Below, in pieces: positions 4,132 through 5,615 of a stretch of DNA of 5,615 bases. A program made the position numbers and the translations under genes. The notes under the pieces are model-generated. The model saw nothing but the letters and a program-made list of their open reading frames with translations. It ran no database searches and had not been told where the DNA came from. The stretch lies in NCBI GenBank assembly GCA_002168195.1, contig NHBP01000117.1:9896-15510 (forward strand), read 5' to 3'. Each line of letters opens with the position of its first letter. Positions within the stretch are counted from its first letter, which is position 1. Source of the stretch: Planctomycetaceae bacterium TMED10 (GTDB taxonomy: Bacteria; Planctomycetota; Planctomycetia; Pirellulales; UBA7805).

Positions 4132-5615
4132 GGCCCGCGAGAAGAGCGTTACGCTGCTTCCTTCGCCACCTGCGTAGGTGATGTAGAGGTTCGTACCTGA
4201 GAACGATCCCACCATACGGCCCTCGTCCAGGCCATCATACTGCCCCGAAAGCGTGCCTCCGACCTTCAAGATTTCAAATGACATTCCGGCCACAAGTTCA
4301 AAACTATCAATCAAAAGCACGTCGAGCGCACCGGCCAGCTCGACATTGCCAGTCACATTCAGCCAGTCGAACTCGGTGAGTGTGTGATCGCCCCCACCGT
4401 GGTATTCTCCGCCCAGTTCGATTTCCTTACTACCTCCCCGTTTGAAATAGTCACCTTCTATCGTCATACCACCGGAAGAGTGTCCCGGTTTGGTATGGCC
4501 GTGATCGGTGTAACTGCCCTTAATAAGACCCGTTCCAGCGATGATCCCGTTATTGGTAAACGTTCCATTGCTTACATCAATCGTGCCGCCGTGGTAGTTG
4601 GTCAGTGTGCCGTTGTTGGTCACCGTCCCTTCATTGCTAAACAGCAAATGGTTATTAAAAATAGATTCATTGATCAAATTGCCGTGGTTATTTAGCGTAC
4701 CGCTGTTGGTCAGCGTGCCGCCTGATTGGTTGGTCAGTGTAGCACCAGACTTATTTGCCAATATGCCGCCCGCCGCGTTAGTAATGGTGCCAAAGTTATT
4801 CACAAAACCGTTGATATTCATGTTGGCGCCGAACCGGTTAGTCAATGTCGCGCCAGATGCGTTGACGAGTAGACCATGGCTTGTAAGAACACCTCCGTTA
4901 ATGTTATTCAGCGTACCGCTGTTATCGAAAAAACCGTGACTGTTCACCGTGCCTCCATTGGCAAATGATCCATGGACGGAGATATACACGGAGCCACCTT
5001 CTTGGTTGTTCAGCGTGCCAGCGTTGGTAAGTTCGAGATTATTTTTCAACACGCCCGTATTATCGTTGATCAGCGTACCCTGATTATCTAATACGCCGTC
5101 GTTGGTCAGATATCCGCCCGTTTGATTAGTCAGCGTGCCGGTGTTAGTAATCGCATATTTGTTATTGAGCGTGCCGCTGTTCGTCAGATTGTGGTAGTTG
5201 AAAAGCATGCCGCCTGAGTTATTGGTCAACGATCCGCCGACATTATTATTCAACGTCCCGTGATTCGCCAAATTATGATTATTGGTCAGTGTGCCGCCTG
5301 ATTGGTTGGACAGCGTGCCGCCTGATTGGTTGGTCAGCGTGCCCCCTGATTGGTTGGTCAACGTGCCGCCTGATTGGTTGTTCAGCATGCCTTCATTGGT
5401 CATTGAAGCATGATTGTCCAGTATGGCGCCCGAGTCATTGTTCAGCGTGCCGCCGGAACTATTGGCCAACGTACCATTGTTGGTGAGCGTATGGGCGTTT
5501 GTCAGTGTCTGGCCTTGGGCATTGTTGATGTTTGCATGATTCATAAAGTTGGTGCCATATTCAAAATGAACCGTTCCCCCAGCACCGCCTGATAACGTTT
5601 GAAAATAATCGTCGA
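4060..5615 (-). CDS. Asn/Thr/Gly-rich repeat PEP-CTERM protein, 5' end missing
   Basis: At least 517 residues are visible and the frame is open to the right edge (DDYFQTLSGGAGGTVHFEYG precedes the first Met). The ATG at 5542-5544 is therefore probably internal, and the signal peptide lies outside the window. The N-terminal two thirds is built of short units such as GTLTNQSG and GTLNNHG, suggesting a parallel beta-solenoid adhesin-like fold (inference). From GIIAGTGLIKGSY (4548 downward) comes a non-repetitive region: PGHSSGGMTIEGDY, IELGGEYHGGGDH, DWLNVTGNVELAGALDVLL and FEILKVGG. It resembles the passenger-end region of autotransporter-like surface proteins. The tail is VPEP, a Leu-rich segment, then LPRRKRR. 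Many Asn-x-Ser/Thr triplets occur. Low-complexity Ser/Thr/Gly-rich PEP-CTERM proteins have been proposed as glycosylation substrates, which is not shown here. Confidence 0.88.
   Translation of the reverse strand, partial: DDYFQTLSGGAGGTVHFEYGTNFMNHANINNAQGQTLTNAHTLTNNGTLANSSGGTLNNDSGAILDNHASMTNEGMLNNQSGGTLTNQSGGTLTNQSGGTLSNQSGGTLTNNHNLANHGTLNNNVGGSLTNNSGGMLFNYHNLTNSGTLNNKYAITNTGTLTNQTGGYLTNDGVLDNQGTLINDNTGVLKNNLELTNAGTLNNQEGGSVYISVHGSFANGGTVNSHGFFDNSGTLNNINGGVLTSHGLLVNASGATLTNRFGANMNINGFVNNFGTITNAAGGILANKSGATLTNQSGGTLTNSGTLNNHGNLINESIFNNHLLFSNEGTVTNNGTLTNYHGGTIDVSNGTFTNNGIIAGTGLIKGSYTDHGHTKPGHSSGGMTIEGDYFKRGGSKEIELGGEYHGGGDHTLTEFDWLNVTGNVELAGALDVLLIDSFELVAGMSFEILKVGGTLSGQYDGLDEGRMVGSFSGTNLYITYAGGEGSSVTLFSRAVPEPATLLLALLGLTLLPRRKRR
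4711..4737 (-). repeat. Distant perfect copy of the 24-base unit
   Basis: These 27 bases are identical to 5311-5337. The two copies are exactly 600 bases apart, which is both a whole number of codons (200) and of 24-base units (25), so they lie in the same reading frame. Confidence 0.85.
5287..5382 (-). repeat. Four tandem 24-base repeats inside the coding region
   Basis: The units are 5287-5310, 5311-5334, 5335-5358 and 5359-5382. They differ from one another at only one to four positions. Each encodes eight residues of the form N-Q-S-G-G-T-L-(T/S). The unit length is a multiple of three, so gain or loss of units keeps the frame. High similarity suggests recent expansion or homogenisation. 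Confidence 0.9.

Larger units (their letters stand above)
4549..5544 (-). repeat. Low-complexity Asn/Thr/Gly repeat region
   Basis: About 330 codons of short units with the pattern (G)-T-L-x-N-x-x-G, periods mostly 6-9 residues, often GTLNN, GTLTN or GGxLTN. At DNA level the plus-strand strings CAGCGTGCC and TTGGTCA recur throughout. Units are near-identical at 5287-5382 and more diverged elsewhere. A less repetitive patch (VYISVHGSFANGGTVNSHGFF) sits near 4920-4995. Confidence 0.85.

Noticed and set aside
5287..5382. 24-base repeats as a possible CRISPR array
   Set aside because: The units are directly adjacent with no spacers, are in frame and encode an eight-residue protein repeat.

Overview
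The window looks like a piece of a planctomycete-type chromosome (Planctomycetota, most likely a Pirellulales-like lineage). The evidence is indirect. Four consecutive genes on the minus strand each end in the same kind of C-terminal sorting tail: a PEP motif, then a Leu/Ala-rich hydrophobic segment, then a Pro-Arg-rich basic end. This is the PEP-CTERM signal, read by exosortases in bacteria that export many surface or matrix proteins. Members of Planctomycetota and Verrucomicrobiota often carry many such genes. No exosortase, rRNA, tRNA, CRISPR array or transposase is visible here.

Layout, left to right (every supported gene is on the minus strand, so transcription runs right to left). Positions 1-256 hold no convincing gene. 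257-580 encodes a 107-residue protein with two membrane segments and unknown function. 727-1716 encodes a secreted PEP-CTERM protein made of six degenerate 43-51-residue repeats resembling the HAF-type extracellular repeat. 1860-2762 encodes an unrelated secreted PEP-CTERM protein with a LamG/concanavalin-like beta-sandwich appearance. 2985-3917 encodes a second six-repeat protein, clearly a paralogue of 727-1716. 4060-5615 is a PEP-CTERM protein with a long Asn/Thr/Gly-rich repeat region. It is cut by the right edge, so its N-terminus lies outside the window.

The gaps upstream of the six-repeat and LamG-like genes are 143, 222 and 142 bases, and 146 bases separate 727 from 580. At least one gap holds a good sigma70-like promoter, at 1764-1791. 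This points to separately transcribed neighbours rather than a tight operon. All three complete PEP-CTERM proteins have a signal peptide, so the cluster is best read as a locus for exported, surface-anchored or matrix proteins. No enzymatic function can be assigned to any of them.

The most informative structure is evolutionary. The two six-repeat genes match repeat by repeat and also in their ribosome-binding leader, so an already six-repeat gene was duplicated, and an unrelated gene now lies between the copies. The 72-base tail encoding the sorting signal is strongly conserved at DNA level even between genes whose exported domains are unrelated. This suggests the tail spreads or is homogenised as a DNA cassette. 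The rightmost gene carries 24-base tandem repeats, plus a perfect repeat copy exactly 600 bases away in the same frame, an arrangement prone to length variation.
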